From Fidelibacterota bacterium (lineage in GTDB: Bacteria > Fidelibacterota > Marinisomatia > SCGC-AAA003-L08 > D37C17), in contig PBEF01000011.1 of assembly GCA_002717625.1 (NCBI GenBank), positions 1 to 64,000 on the forward strand: DNA of 64,000 nt. Reading direction: 5' to 3'. The translations under genes and the position numbers were made by a program. Positions within the stretch are counted from its first letter, which is position 1. Every line of letters begins with the position of its first letter. A model generated the notes under the pieces. That model was not told the origin of the DNA. It ran no database searches and saw only the letters and a list, made by a program, of their open reading frames with translations. This document shows, in pieces, positions 9,801 through 19,647 of this stretch.

Positions 9801-12104
9801 ATGAATATAACTTTTTTTATATTATTTCTTTTATCATCTCTTTTTTCTAGGGATTTATATAAGGAAATTAGAATTGAAAATATTCCTTCATCTACTATTG
9901 CCTACTTGAATGTATTGGGTATAGATGTAGATCATATTCATCAAGAAGATGGTTTTATTCAATTTGCTATTTCAAGTCATGATTTAGATAAATTAGATTT
10001 TCATAATGTTAATTATCATGTTATACATGAAAATCTTGAAGAATTTTATGCGCAAAGATTAGATCCTGATTATGAAAGTCGAGATTTTGAACTAGGCTCA
10101 ATGGGGGGATATTATACATTCGATGAAATTGAAAATAGATTAAATGAAATACATGATCAATATCCTTCATTAACTCAATTAGAAGTAATAGGAAATACGC
10201 TAGAAGGTAGAAATATATGGGCTCTTAAGATCAGTGATAATGCATCTTCTTTTGAACAAGAGGAACCTGAAGTTTTATATACAGGTTTACATCATGCAAG
10301 AGAGCCAATGAGTTATATGAATTTATTTTATTTTATGGATTGGCTGTTTGAAAATTATAATGTGGATAATTTAGCTACACATTTAATTAATAATAGACAG
10401 TTATGGTTTATTCCTGCAATTAATCCTGATGGTTTAGTGTATAATCAACAAATTGCTCCAAATGGTGGGGGAATGCAAAGAAAGAATATGTTACCAACAT
10501 GTTCTGGTGGTGTTAATGGTGTTGATTTAAATAGAAATTACAGTTATATGTGGGCTTATGATAATGAAGGCTCTAGTCCTGATGGCTGTAGCGAAACATA
10601 TAGGGGGACTAGTCCTTTTTCAGAACCAGAAACACAGGTTGTTAGAGATTTTGTTCAATCACATAATTTCCCAATAGCTTTTAATTATCATAGCTATAGT
10701 AATTTGATGATTTATCCTTTAGGCTATGAGTATGATAATCCTATATCTGATGAAGATTTAGAAATATTTATAGAATATGGTGAAGATATGGTTCAGTATA
10801 ATGGATATGCATTAGGCTCTGGACCTGATTTGTTATATCCTGTAAATGGAGAAGCTTGTGATTGGATGTATGGAGCTGAAAATATTTTTGCTTATACTCC
10901 TGAGATAGGAGCTGGAAGTGATGGTTTTTGGCCATCTACAAGCAGAATAGTTCCTCTTGCTGAAGAAAATTTATATCCAAATCAATTTTTAGCACTTGTG
11001 GCTGGTTCAAAGTACAAGTTGAACATCAATGTTGATGAGGGTCCATATACTTCTGATAATGCTTATCCTTTATATATTTCTATATTGAATCAAGGTTTAA
11101 CTTCTTCAAATGGAGATGTATATGTGGATATTATTAGTTCAGATAATTTGTCTTTTGAATTAGAACAAATCACTTTAGATGGAGGATTAGGCGCAAGAGA
11201 GTTATTAGATTTAGGAGGAATTAGTTATTTTAGCGTTAATGCTGTACAAGGCTCTATTGCAGAAATTATAGTTAAGGTTTATGATGATGATGGATATATT
11301 TATGAAGAAAATCTACAGTTAATTGTAGGTGAAACTGAGGTTGTTGTAAATCAGGATTTTGAGGGCGGTAATAATTGGACTGTTGGATCTTTTGATGATA
11401 GTGCAACAGCTGGTATTTGGGAACTTGGCATCCCATTGGTTACATATGATGAACTGGGTAATGTTGTACAACCTTCTTCAGATCATACAGATGATGGAGT
11501 AAATTGTTTTTTTACTGGTAATTCAAGTAATCCGAATTCTCCTGGTCAAGGTGATGTTGATGGTGGGAAAACAACATTATTCTCTCCTGTATATAATCTG
11601 TCTGAATATTCTGGTGCTATAATTAGTTATTGGAAATGGTATACAAATAATCTAGGCAATAATCCTGGAACTGATACTTGGAGAGTTGATGTATCTGGTA
11701 ATAATGGTCAGGCTTGGATTGAATTAGAAAATTCAACTTCATCTAATAATTCTTGGCAATTTAAACAGTTTTATTTAAATGATTATATCAGTGATTTTAC
11801 ATCTGTTCAATTCAGATTTATTGCTGAGGATGTGTACAATGAAGGTGACTTCGGTTCTGGAGGGTCATTAATTGAAGCAGCAATTGATGATTTTATGATT
11901 CAAGTTTTTTCTAATACTGAATGTATGTTAGGAGATTTTAATCAAGATGCTGATGTAAATATTCAAGATATTATATTTATGATTAATGTAATATTAGGCC
12001 CTGTTGAAGAAATTGATAATTATTTGTGTTCCGGAGATTTCAATCAAGATGCTGCATTAAATATTCAGGATGTTATTCTTATTGTTAATTTTATTTTAGA
12101 TTAA
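9801..12104 (+). CDS. Secreted M14 zinc carboxypeptidase with dockerin repeats
   Basis: This is a 767-residue exported metallopeptidase. Residues 1-16 form a signal peptide and about 20-95 look like a propeptide. The M14 catalytic domain spans roughly 100-405. It holds zinc ligands His165 and Glu168 in 'HHAREP', His297 in 'YHSYSN', substrate-binding 'VDLNRNYSY' and 'NPDGL', and catalytic Glu368 in 'YTPEIG'. A beta-rich accessory region with 'FEGGNNWTVGSFDD' follows, like the MAM/jelly-roll modules of secreted peptidases. Two dockerin-like repeats ('GDFNQDADVNIQDIIFMINVIL' and a second copy) end the chain. It starts 5 bases after the deiminase stop, so the two are probably one operon: the peptidase would free C-terminal residues from peptides outside the cell. 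It overlaps queE tail-to-tail by 4 bases. Confidence 0.9.
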   Translation: MNITFFILFLLSSLFSRDLYKEIRIENIPSSTIAYLNVLGIDVDHIHQEDGFIQFAISSHDLDKLDFHNVNYHVIHENLEEFYAQRLDPDYESRDFELGSMGGYYTFDEIENRLNEIHDQYPSLTQLEVIGNTLEGRNIWALKISDNASSFEQEEPEVLYTGLHHAREPMSYMNLFYFMDWLFENYNVDNLATHLINNRQLWFIPAINPDGLVYNQQIAPNGGGMQRKNMLPTCSGGVNGVDLNRNYSYMWAYDNEGSSPDGCSETYRGTSPFSEPETQVVRDFVQSHNFPIAFNYHSYSNLMIYPLGYEYDNPISDEDLEIFIEYGEDMVQYNGYALGSGPDLLYPVNGEACDWMYGAENIFAYTPEIGAGSDGFWPSTSRIVPLAEENLYPNQFLALVAGSKYKLNINVDEGPYTSDNAYPLYISILNQGLTSSNGDVYVDIISSDNLSFELEQITLDGGLGARELLDLGGISYFSVNAVQGSIAEIIVKVYDDDGYIYEENLQLIVGETEVVVNQDFEGGNNWTVGSFDDSATAGIWELGIPLVTYDELGNVVQPSSDHTDDGVNCFFTGNSSNPNSPGQGDVDGGKTTLFSPVYNLSEYSGAIISYWKWYTNNLGNNPGTDTWRVDVSGNNGQAWIELENSTSSNNSWQFKQFYLNDYISDFTSVQFRFIAEDVYNEGDFGSGGSLIEAAIDDFMIQVFSNTECMLGDFNQDADVNIQDIIFMINVILGPVEEIDNYLCSGDFNQDAALNIQDVILIVNFILD

Positions 12105-12742
12105 ACTCCTTTTTTATCAGGATCCCATATTTCTTTATGTAGTTGAATTTGAAATCTAACGTTTAGATTATCTCTTAATATCCAATCAACTATTTTTTTA
12201 GATTCTATTTCATTATAAGCAGGTGACATTAGTATGTTTGATTTTTTTGTTAATTCATATTCAGATATTTTATTTTTAGCCCAAACATAATCTTCCTTAT
12301 CTGCAATAACAAATTTAATCTCATCATCTTTCTTTAAATAGTTAATATTTTCCCATAAGTTCTTTTTTACCATTTTGCTACTAGGGCATTTAAAATCAAT
12401 AATATTAATAACTTGTTTAGGGACTGATTCTATCGATAGAGATCCACTTGTTTCTAATAACACTTCATATTTATTTTCTACAAGTTTTTGCAGCAGTATA
12501 ATGCAGTTTTTTTGAAATAAGGGTTCTCCTCCTGTAACTTCAACTAGGTTGCAGGGATATTCCTTTATTTTTTCTAATATTTCTTCGATTGTTAATTCTT
12601 CTCCTTCATAAAATGTATGTTCTGAATCACAATATGAACACCTAAGATTACAATACGTTAATCTGATAAATATACAAGGCCTCCCACTATATGAAGATTC
12701 TCCTTGAATACTGTGATAAATCTCATTAATCATTAATTTCAT
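12101..12742 (-). CDS. queE: 7-carboxy-7-deazaguanine synthase (radical SAM)
   Basis: The 213-residue protein opens with 'INEIYHSIQGES', typical of QueE, followed by the radical-SAM cluster motif 'CNLRCSYC' (Cys31, Cys35, Cys38) and the SAM-binding 'VTGGEPL'. QueE rearranges 6-carboxy-tetrahydropterin to 7-carboxy-7-deazaguanine in the pathway to preQ0 and queuosine. The length fits the short QueE class. No queC or queD is visible nearby. It is transcribed against its neighbours and its stop overlaps that of the carboxypeptidase. The divergent 70-base gap to the next gene must hold both promoters, but no clear consensus can be assigned in it. Confidence 0.92.
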   Translation of the reverse strand: MKLMINEIYHSIQGESSYSGRPCIFIRLTYCNLRCSYCDSEHTFYEGEELTIEEILEKIKEYPCNLVEVTGGEPLFQKNCIILLQKLVENKYEVLLETSGSLSIESVPKQVINIIDFKCPSSKMVKKNLWENINYLKKDDEIKFVIADKEDYVWAKNKISEYELTKKSNILMSPAYNEIESKKIVDWILRDNLNVRFQIQLHKEIWDPDKKGV

Positions 12743-12812
12743 AGGTTTATAAATTATTTAAAATCTGATTTAAAACATATTAATATTAATATATCTCTTT
12801 TTTAATTAAATT

Positions 12813-13922
12813 ATGGACGGTGTATTTTATATAAAACAACAGGATAATAAATTGCAAAAGTCTCCAAAATTGTTTATTCCAGGTCCTACTCATGTATCAG
12901 AGACCATTATGGATGTTTTTTCTACAAAGCAAATAGGTCATAGAACTCCTGAAATTTCTGATTTGATTTCATTTATAGTTAAAGGTATTCAAAATATATT
13001 ATACACTAAAAACCATATTTATCTAGCTTCTCATGCGGCAACAGGATTGTGGGAGATGGCAACAAAAAACAGTGTTAAAAAATCTGTATTGCATGCTGTT
13101 AATGGAGCCTTTAGTTCTAAATGGGCTTTATCATCTGAACAATTAGAATATGATGTTAAGCGTATTGACTTTGAATGGGGTCATGGAATTGATGTAGATA
13201 AACTTGACAAAGAATTATCAACAGGTAAATATGATGTATTTGCTATGGTCCATAATGAAACTTCAACAGGGGCAATGAGTGATTTAAATGCTATATCTAG
13301 TTTGCTCAAAACAAAATACCCAGATATAATATGGCTTGTTGATGCTGTTAGTTCAATGGCTGGTGTTAAAATTGAGGTAGATAAGCTTGGTATTGATTTT
13401 ATTTTATCATCAACGCAGAAAGCATGGGGATTACCAGCAGGTTTCTCAATATGTGCAGTATCTAATAGAATGATTAGACGTTCTCTTGATATTAAAGGTA
13501 AGGGTTATTTTCTAGATTTACAAACTTATGAGAAATATTACATTAAAAATCAAACACCTACTACACCTTCTATCCCTCATATGTATGGGTTGAAGAAAGT
13601 TTTAGAATTAATTGATGAAGAAGGTTTAGATAATAGATGGAAAAGACATAATGAAATGGCTGGATTTACTAGAAATTGGGCTATTGAACATGGGCAAAAA
13701 TTGTTTACTCATAGAGATGCTTTATCTTACACCCTTACATGTATAGATAATGTTCAAAAATGGGATATAAAAAAAATTAATGAAAATCTTTTAAATCAAG
13801 GATTTAGGATGGATAGAGGTTATGGTAAATTTAGATATAAGGCGTTTAGAATACCTCATATGGGTAATATTTATATGGAAGATTTAAAAGAATACTTAAA
13901 TGCATTCAATGAATTAATATGA
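12813..13922 (+). CDS. Class V aminotransferase, probable phosphoserine transaminase role
   Basis: This 369-residue PLP enzyme carries 'LFIPGPTHVS' near its start, 'VHNETSTGAM', 'WLVDAVSSMAG' with the PLP-contacting Asp, and 'SSTQKAWG' with the Schiff-base lysine at 203. These are features of the serine-pyruvate/alanine-glyoxylate branch of class V rather than classical SerC. Its stop overlaps the start of serA by 4 bases. This placement suggests it converts 3-phosphohydroxypyruvate to phosphoserine, as class V enzymes do in some other bacteria. That role is inference; alanine-glyoxylate or serine-glyoxylate aminotransferase activity remains possible. No convincing Shine-Dalgarno sequence precedes the ATG. 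Confidence 0.82.
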   Translation: MDGVFYIKQQDNKLQKSPKLFIPGPTHVSETIMDVFSTKQIGHRTPEISDLISFIVKGIQNILYTKNHIYLASHAATGLWEMATKNSVKKSVLHAVNGAFSSKWALSSEQLEYDVKRIDFEWGHGIDVDKLDKELSTGKYDVFAMVHNETSTGAMSDLNAISSLLKTKYPDIIWLVDAVSSMAGVKIEVDKLGIDFILSSTQKAWGLPAGFSICAVSNRMIRRSLDIKGKGYFLDLQTYEKYYIKNQTPTTPSIPHMYGLKKVLELIDEEGLDNRWKRHNEMAGFTRNWAIEHGQKLFTHRDALSYTLTCIDNVQKWDIKKINENLLNQGFRMDRGYGKFRYKAFRIPHMGNIYMEDLKEYLNAFNELI

Positions 13923-15496
13923 TAAAAATTTTAATAACAGACCCTTTATCAGATAAAGGTATTAATAAGCTTAAGAATGCAGGATTTGAAGTTATCTATA
14001 AACCTGATACATCTAATGATGAATTATTATCTCTTATTAGCAATATTGATGGTTGGATTATTAGAAGTGGAACAAAAATTACTCAAGAATTACTTGAAGA
14101 TTCAAAAAAATTACAAATTATTGGAAGAGCTGGTGTTGGAACAGATAATATTGATATAGATTATGCAACAACAAAAGGCGTGATTGTTATGAATGTTCCA
14201 GATGGAAATACTATTTCAGCTGCTGAACATACAACCGCAATGATGCTAGCGTTATCTCGAAATATTTATGAAGGACATTCAAGCTTAATGAGAGGTGAAT
14301 GGAATCGTAGCTCTTTAGTTGGTAATGAATTAAGAGATAAAGTTCTTGGTGTTGTTGGACTTGGGAAAATTGGTAGAGAGGTTATTAAAAGATCCTTATC
14401 CTATGATATGAAAATTTTAGGTTATGATCCATATGTTAATAAAGATCAATTCAATAAAGATGAAGTAAAAGTAGTGGAATTAGATTATCTAGTAAAAAAT
14501 AGTGACTTTATAACATTACATTTACCTATTAATGATAATACTCGAAACTTATTTGATTACTCTAAAATTAGTAAAATGAAGAAAACAGCTAGATTAATTA
14601 ATGTTGCTAGGGGTGGAATAATTAATGAAACAGATTTAGCAAAAGCTCTAAATGGAAATATTATTTCAGGTGCAGCTATTGATGTGTTTGAAAATGAACC
14701 AATATCAAGTGATAATAAACTTGTACAAGCTGATAATGTGTTGTTAACTCCTCATTTAGGAGCTTCAACAATAGAGGCTAAAGAGGGAGTTACTGACTCC
14801 GTATGCCAACAAATGATTGATTATTTCAATATTAATAAGTTATCTAATGCATTAAATATTCCAATATCAGATCCAGCTTTATTGAGTAAGCTTTCTTCAT
14901 ATTATGAACTTGCAGAATTAATGGGTTCTTTGCAATCTCAATTAATTAAAGGAGCTATCGAAAAAACTGAAATATATTGTTATGGTGAAGCTGAAGATAG
15001 TAAATCAATTTCATTATCTTTTTTAAAAGGAGTTTTATCTAATATAACTGATAACAGGGTTAATTTTTTAAATGCTTTATCTATAGCAAATGAAAGAGGT
15101 ATTATTCATTCTCATTCTTATAGTACAGATAAAATTCCTTATACAAATAAAATTCGTTCAGTTATTTATTCTGGAGATCAAAAATTTTCTGTTTCAGGTA
15201 GTGTTTTTGGTGATAATTTTATAAGAATTACTGAAATAATGGGATTTGAAGTTGACCTTAAACCTGAAGGTAGGATGCTGTTTATAAAGAATAAAGATGT
15301 TCCTGGAGTTATAGGTGAAATAGGTACGATATTAGGTAAGAAAAACATTAATATTTCTGGTTATCTTTTAAGTAAAGTAGAAGATAAGAATTTTGCTTAT
15401 TCTATTATTAGGGTAGATGATCGTATATCAGAGGATGTCCTTTCTATTTTACTTCAGATAGAAAATTTGATTGATATAAAGCAACTTAATCTATAG
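13919..15496 (+). CDS. serA: D-3-phosphoglycerate dehydrogenase with ACT domain
   Basis: The 525-residue length fits the long SerA type. The N-terminal substrate domain is followed by the NAD-binding fold with 'VVGLGKIGREV', then 'NVARGGIINE' and the catalytic His in 'LTPHLGAST'. An intervening domain (about 310-445) and a C-terminal ACT domain ('VPGVIGEIGTILGKKNINIS') complete the order. It oxidises 3-phosphoglycerate to 3-phosphohydroxypyruvate, the first step of serine synthesis; the ACT domain is the usual site of serine feedback. It is coupled by a 4-base overlap to the class V aminotransferase, which would supply the second step. Confidence 0.95.
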   Translation: MIKILITDPLSDKGINKLKNAGFEVIYKPDTSNDELLSLISNIDGWIIRSGTKITQELLEDSKKLQIIGRAGVGTDNIDIDYATTKGVIVMNVPDGNTISAAEHTTAMMLALSRNIYEGHSSLMRGEWNRSSLVGNELRDKVLGVVGLGKIGREVIKRSLSYDMKILGYDPYVNKDQFNKDEVKVVELDYLVKNSDFITLHLPINDNTRNLFDYSKISKMKKTARLINVARGGIINETDLAKALNGNIISGAAIDVFENEPISSDNKLVQADNVLLTPHLGASTIEAKEGVTDSVCQQMIDYFNINKLSNALNIPISDPALLSKLSSYYELAELMGSLQSQLIKGAIEKTEIYCYGEAEDSKSISLSFLKGVLSNITDNRVNFLNALSIANERGIIHSHSYSTDKIPYTNKIRSVIYSGDQKFSVSGSVFGDNFIRITEIMGFEVDLKPEGRMLFIKNKDVPGVIGEIGTILGKKNINISGYLLSKVEDKNFAYSIIRVDDRISEDVLSILLQIENLIDIKQLNL

Positions 15497-15500
15497 TAAT

Positions 15501-15818
15501 ATGGCTGATATTCTAGATAATTATATTAATAAAGTCAATAAATTAGAAATACAAAAGAAAGTAGAACGTTATTATGATGCTGCTGTTGCATATAAGGATA
15601 AATTTTTAAAACTAATTGTTATGAGATTTGAAGTTTTAAAAATTAAATTTGAGTTAAAGAAGAATTATATTGAATTAGGTCAATTTGTTTCTAAAAGCTA
15701 TAGTAAAGAAAAAACAGTTGATTTTTCTTATAAAGAAGATTTTTTCTCTCTAAATCATGATATAAAGAAAAATATACGTTATATAAATAAAATAAAGAGT
15801 TATTATAAACAGAAATAA
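15501..15818 (+). CDS. Small Lys-rich helical protein, unknown function
   Basis: This 105-residue protein is not recognised. It is strongly basic and predicted mostly helical, with heptad-like stretches ('VNKLEIQKKVERYY', 'LKIKFELKKNYIELG') and no signal peptide or membrane span. It sits 4 bases after serA and 4 before the M23 peptidase in a run of same-strand genes, which supports it being real. It may serve the adjacent envelope peptidase; that is only positional. Confidence 0.6.
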   Translation: MADILDNYINKVNKLEIQKKVERYYDAAVAYKDKFLKLIVMRFEVLKIKFELKKNYIELGQFVSKSYSKEKTVDFSYKEDFFSLNHDIKKNIRYINKIKSYYKQK

Positions 15819-15822
15819 TTTT

Positions 15823-16743
15823 ATGTTTAAGAAAATGAAAGATTATAAAATAATTTTGCTTAAGAAAAATAATCTTAGTGTAAGAGAATTTAATATTTTT
15901 ACATTATTTTTATTTGGTGCTATTTTATTTATTTTTATATCTATTTCAATTTATTCTACAGAAGTTAAAGACATGTTATCTTTTTATGATTTACGTAGAA
16001 ATCAAAAAAACAATAGAATATTAGAACAGCAAATAAAAGCTCAGCAAAATAAAATAGATGTATTGCTTGAAGAAATTAACTCTTTAAAAGAGAGAGATGA
16101 GAGTATGAGAAAATTATTGAAAATTCCTTCTATTAATGATGATGTTAGAAAATTAGGTGTAGGTGGTTCTGATTCTATTAGAAGTTTAAATGATTTAAAT
16201 TATTTATTACCAAATAAATTTGATTTAGATAAGTTACCTAGAGATCTTGCTTTTATAGAGAGAAGTATTAATCTGGAAAAATTAAGTTATAATCAGATTG
16301 AGTCTATAGCAAATGAAAAATTAGACTATTATTTACATTATCCTGCTATTTATCCAGTTTCTCTAAAAGAGGCAAGAAGAACATCTCGATATGGATATAG
16401 AAGGGATCCTTTTACTAAATCTAGAAGATTTCATGAGGGAGATGATTTTTCAGGTCCAATTGGAGTTGATGTTTATGCTACTGCTGATGGTAAGGTTGTA
16501 TCATCAAAAAGATATGGGTCCTTTGGAAATTATATAGAGATTAATCATGGTAATGGATATATGACAGTTTATGCACATCTTTCAACAAGAGAGGTACGTA
16601 GAGGAGATAAAGTAGAGAGAGGACAGAAAATAGGAGAGATTGGTAATACTGGTAGATCAACAGCTCCTCATCTTCATTATGAAGTTATATATAATGATAA
16701 ACATACTAATCCTAATAAATATTATTTTAAAGTTAAATCATGA
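15823..16743 (+). CDS. Membrane-anchored M23 (LytM-type) peptidoglycan endopeptidase
   Basis: The 306-residue protein has a single N-terminal membrane span (about 26-46), then a coiled coil (about 60-100, 'EQQIKAQQNKIDVLLEEINSL'). The C-terminal LytM/M23 domain (about 185-300) has the zinc ligands in 'RFHEGDDF' (H-x3-D) and 'HLHYEV', and also contains 'YAHLS'. All the key residues are present, so it should be active rather than a degenerate EnvC-like activator. It would face the periplasm and cut peptide cross-links in murein. It overlaps miaB by 4 bases. Confidence 0.9.
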   Translation: MFKKMKDYKIILLKKNNLSVREFNIFTLFLFGAILFIFISISIYSTEVKDMLSFYDLRRNQKNNRILEQQIKAQQNKIDVLLEEINSLKERDESMRKLLKIPSINDDVRKLGVGGSDSIRSLNDLNYLLPNKFDLDKLPRDLAFIERSINLEKLSYNQIESIANEKLDYYLHYPAIYPVSLKEARRTSRYGYRRDPFTKSRRFHEGDDFSGPIGVDVYATADGKVVSSKRYGSFGNYIEINHGNGYMTVYAHLSTREVRRGDKVERGQKIGEIGNTGRSTAPHLHYEVIYNDKHTNPNKYYFKVKS

Positions 16744-18077
16744 ATAGAAAAAAATATTATATAGAAACCTATGGTTGCCAGATGAATGTATATGATTCTG
16801 AATTAGTTGAAAATCAATTAATTAAAACAGGTTATAAGCAAACGAATAGTATAGAGTCAGCAGATCTTATTTTTTTAAATACATGTGCAATTCGAGAAAA
16901 GGCAGAAGAAACTGTGCATAATAGGTTGACAAGTCTTGCTTATTTAAAGAAGAGGAATCCTAATTTAATTATTGGTGTTTTAGGGTGTATGGCTCAAAAT
17001 TTAAAAGATGATTTGTTAAAAGATAAGCCATATGTTGATGTGATTTTAGGACCTGATTCTTATAGAAGAATACCCGAAATTATTACTAATAGAAATAAAG
17101 AATTAAATAATATTGTTGATACTAAATTATCAAAATATGAAATTTATAATGATTTGTTTCCATCTAGGAAAGAAGGTGTTAATGCTTGGATATCAATTAT
17201 GCGAGGTTGTGATAAATTTTGTACTTTTTGTATAGTCCCATTTACTAGGGGAAGAGAGAGGAGTCGTTCTATTGAATCTGTTATTGAAGAAGTAAAACAT
17301 GCTGTTGAAGATGGTTTTGTAGAAATTACGCTTTTAGGACAGAATGTAAATTCATATAGAACATCTGATGGAAGTTTTTCTTGTTTATTAGAGAAAGTAG
17401 CACAGGTAGAGGGAGTGAAAAGAATAAGGTATACTTCACCTCATCCGCAAGATTTTGATGAAAATTTATTAGAAGTAATGAGCCGCTATGATAATATATG
17501 TAACTACATTCATTTACCATTACAATCAGGTTCAAATAGCATACTTAAAAAAATGAATAGAACATATAGTAAAGAAGAATTTATTGATTTGGTAGCAAAA
17601 ATTCGTGATTATATACCTGGTTGTTCTATTAGCACAGATGTAATTGTTGGTTTTCCAGGAGAAACAGATGCTGATTTTCAGGATACTTTAGATATGATGA
17701 AAAAAATTAAATTTAATTTTGCTTATATGTTTAAATATTCATCAAGGCCAGGGACTAAGGCTGCTGAGTATGATAATCAGCTCCCCGAAGATATTAAACA
17801 GAATAGATTAGAACAACTTATTGAATTGCAATCTTCAATTACATTGGAAAATAATATAGAAAAAATTAATTCTGTTCAGTATATTTTAATTGAGAAAGAA
17901 AGTAAAAAGTCTAATAACTATTGGTCTGGTAGAACTGATGGGAATACTTGGACGATAGTAAAAAAGAATAAAGAAAATGTTAAAGAAGTTATTCCCGTAA
18001 AAATTATAGATGCTAAAGGTGTTACTCTATTTGGAGAGGCATTAACAAAAAAGGAACTTTTATATGAAACTAATTAA
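16740..18077 (+). CDS. miaB: tRNA-2-methylthio-N6-dimethylallyladenosine synthase
   Basis: This 445-residue methylthiotransferase has the three N-terminal cysteines for the auxiliary cluster (Cys13 in 'YGCQMN', Cys49 in 'LNTCAIRE', Cys83 in 'LGCMAQ'). The radical-SAM triad is in 'RGCDKFCTFC' (Cys157, 161, 164). A TRAM domain ends the protein ('GRTDGNTWTIVKK...FGEAL'). It adds a methylthio group to i6A37 of tRNAs reading codons that begin with U; the tRNA-Sec in this window could be a substrate. The gene overlaps both neighbours, by 4 bases upstream and 14 downstream. Confidence 0.95.
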   Translation: MNRKKYYIETYGCQMNVYDSELVENQLIKTGYKQTNSIESADLIFLNTCAIREKAEETVHNRLTSLAYLKKRNPNLIIGVLGCMAQNLKDDLLKDKPYVDVILGPDSYRRIPEIITNRNKELNNIVDTKLSKYEIYNDLFPSRKEGVNAWISIMRGCDKFCTFCIVPFTRGRERSRSIESVIEEVKHAVEDGFVEITLLGQNVNSYRTSDGSFSCLLEKVAQVEGVKRIRYTSPHPQDFDENLLEVMSRYDNICNYIHLPLQSGSNSILKKMNRTYSKEEFIDLVAKIRDYIPGCSISTDVIVGFPGETDADFQDTLDMMKKIKFNFAYMFKYSSRPGTKAAEYDNQLPEDIKQNRLEQLIELQSSITLENNIEKINSVQYILIEKESKKSNNYWSGRTDGNTWTIVKKNKENVKEVIPVKIIDAKGVTLFGEALTKKELLYETN

Positions 18078-18429
18078 GTATATTTTGTTTATAATTATAT
18101 TAATTGCAAGTGTTGTATTTATAAAGGAGTTAGATTCCATTAATGTGCTAAATGATGGTACTCCAATAAAAGTCAAAATTCCCTATTTGACAACTGCTAT
18201 TGGTTTTGAGGATGGTTTGAAAACATGGCAGGCTATTATTTTTACGTTATCAATAGGTGTTTTTATCGGTTTTATAATTGCTTTAATTCAAATAATCTCA
18301 CAAAAAGCAGAAATGATTTCTTTGAAATCCAATTTAAGAAAAGCTAATGACGAACTTGATATTCTTAGAAATCAAAATTTAGATGATGATTTAGAATTAG
18401 TTGATGAAAATATAGATGATGAATTATAA
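18064..18429 (+). CDS. LapA-like inner-membrane protein (DUF1049)
   Basis: The 121-residue protein has two membrane spans (about 4-21 and 58-80), a short periplasmic loop, and a cytoplasmic helical tail that begins 'QKAEMISLKSNLRKANDEL' and ends acidic. This is the layout of LapA/DUF1049 proteins. The next gene is a TPR protein of LapB type, and lapA-lapB is a known pair that controls LPS assembly in Proteobacteria. The ATG lies 14 bases inside miaB. Family assignment is by topology and context more than motif. Confidence 0.7.
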   Translation: MKLIKYILFIIILIASVVFIKELDSINVLNDGTPIKVKIPYLTTAIGFEDGLKTWQAIIFTLSIGVFIGFIIALIQIISQKAEMISLKSNLRKANDELDILRNQNLDDDLELVDENIDDEL

Positions 18430-19647
18430 ATGGAAATAATTTTTTATTTATTTTTAATTGTTCTTATAGTTAGTATTCCCATTAGTTTACATTATTTTAA
18501 AAAGCCTAATCATAATGCTTCTATAAAAGATTTATATGCAGAAGGTCTAGATATGCTTGTAATGGGAAAAAGAAAAAAAGCATATAAAAATTTCAAACTA
18601 ATTATTGATAAAGATTCAAATAATATTAAAGCATATCTTTATTTAGGTAGAGTTGTAAGAGATGGAGGTAATCCTAAAAAAGCTTTAGAGATACATCAAT
18701 CATTAATACATCGTAAGGATATTAATAATTATGATAAAGTAGAACTGTATAAAAATCTTTCCTTAGATTATTACAAAATGAGTAATATTGATCAATCAAT
18801 ACATTTTGCTAAAAAAATTTTAATACTTGAAAAACATAATGAATGGAGTATCAACCATTTAATAAAGTTATGTAAACTAAATGATAATTGGGAAGATGCT
18901 GCAAAATATTTAAAAATATTATTTGAAATAAATAACCATCAAGATAATACTAAGTTAGCATTATATAAAATACAGCAGGGAAGAGTTTTGTTAAAGAATA
19001 ATGAATTCAATTTATCTAGAGAAAAATTTGAAGATTCGTTTAGTATTGATGAAAATTTAAGTATATGCTATTATTTTATAGGCAATGCATTTGCTGATGA
19101 AAGTAATGCTATTTATGATCAAGCCATTAAATTAGATAGTGAAATTGAAGGCAGTCTTGAAAAAAATGAACAAAGTCAAAAGCTTAAAGTAGATGCGGAA
19201 CATATTTTAGCTAAAGCTATAACTATGTGGGGACATTTTATAGAAAATATGCCTGAATATTCTTGGATGATATTACCGACTCTAAAAGATGCTCTTCAAG
19301 CTTTACATCGATATGATGATATTGAAAAATTACTTATTCAAACTGGAGATAAAAATCAAGATAACCTTGATATAGTATCTCATTTGGCTGATTTTTATGC
19401 GAATAAAGGGGATGTTGATAAAGCGCTTAAAACAATTAATAAGGCACTAGAGAAGAATAAAGATTCATTGATAGCTCAATTGAAAAAACTTAAAATTATA
19501 TGCTTGAAAAATAAAGAAAGTTCTTTATCTGTTCAAATCGATAAATTGATAGTTTCTTTAATGAGAGATCAAAGATACTTGAAATATAAACAAAGTTATA
19601 ATGATCAAAATATGAGGTGGCTATTTGAATCAAATAATATTAAATAA
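18430..19647 (+). CDS. LapB/YciM-like membrane-anchored TPR protein lacking the rubredoxin-type metal site
   Basis: This 405-residue protein has an N-terminal membrane anchor (1-20) followed by TPR repeats. The first ('YAEGLDMLVMGKRKKAYKNF', then 'AYLYLGRVVRDGGNPKKALE') strongly resembles LapB. In Escherichia coli, LapB is a TPR adaptor that promotes degradation of LpxC by FtsH and ends in a CxxC zinc-rubredoxin domain. Here the C-terminus has no CxxC pair, so metal binding is absent. It starts directly after the lapA-like stop and overlaps the next gene by 23 bases. Confidence 0.75.
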   Translation: MEIIFYLFLIVLIVSIPISLHYFKKPNHNASIKDLYAEGLDMLVMGKRKKAYKNFKLIIDKDSNNIKAYLYLGRVVRDGGNPKKALEIHQSLIHRKDINNYDKVELYKNLSLDYYKMSNIDQSIHFAKKILILEKHNEWSINHLIKLCKLNDNWEDAAKYLKILFEINNHQDNTKLALYKIQQGRVLLKNNEFNLSREKFEDSFSIDENLSICYYFIGNAFADESNAIYDQAIKLDSEIEGSLEKNEQSQKLKVDAEHILAKAITMWGHFIENMPEYSWMILPTLKDALQALHRYDDIEKLLIQTGDKNQDNLDIVSHLADFYANKGDVDKALKTINKALEKNKDSLIAQLKKLKIICLKNKESSLSVQIDKLIVSLMRDQRYLKYKQSYNDQNMRWLFESNNIK

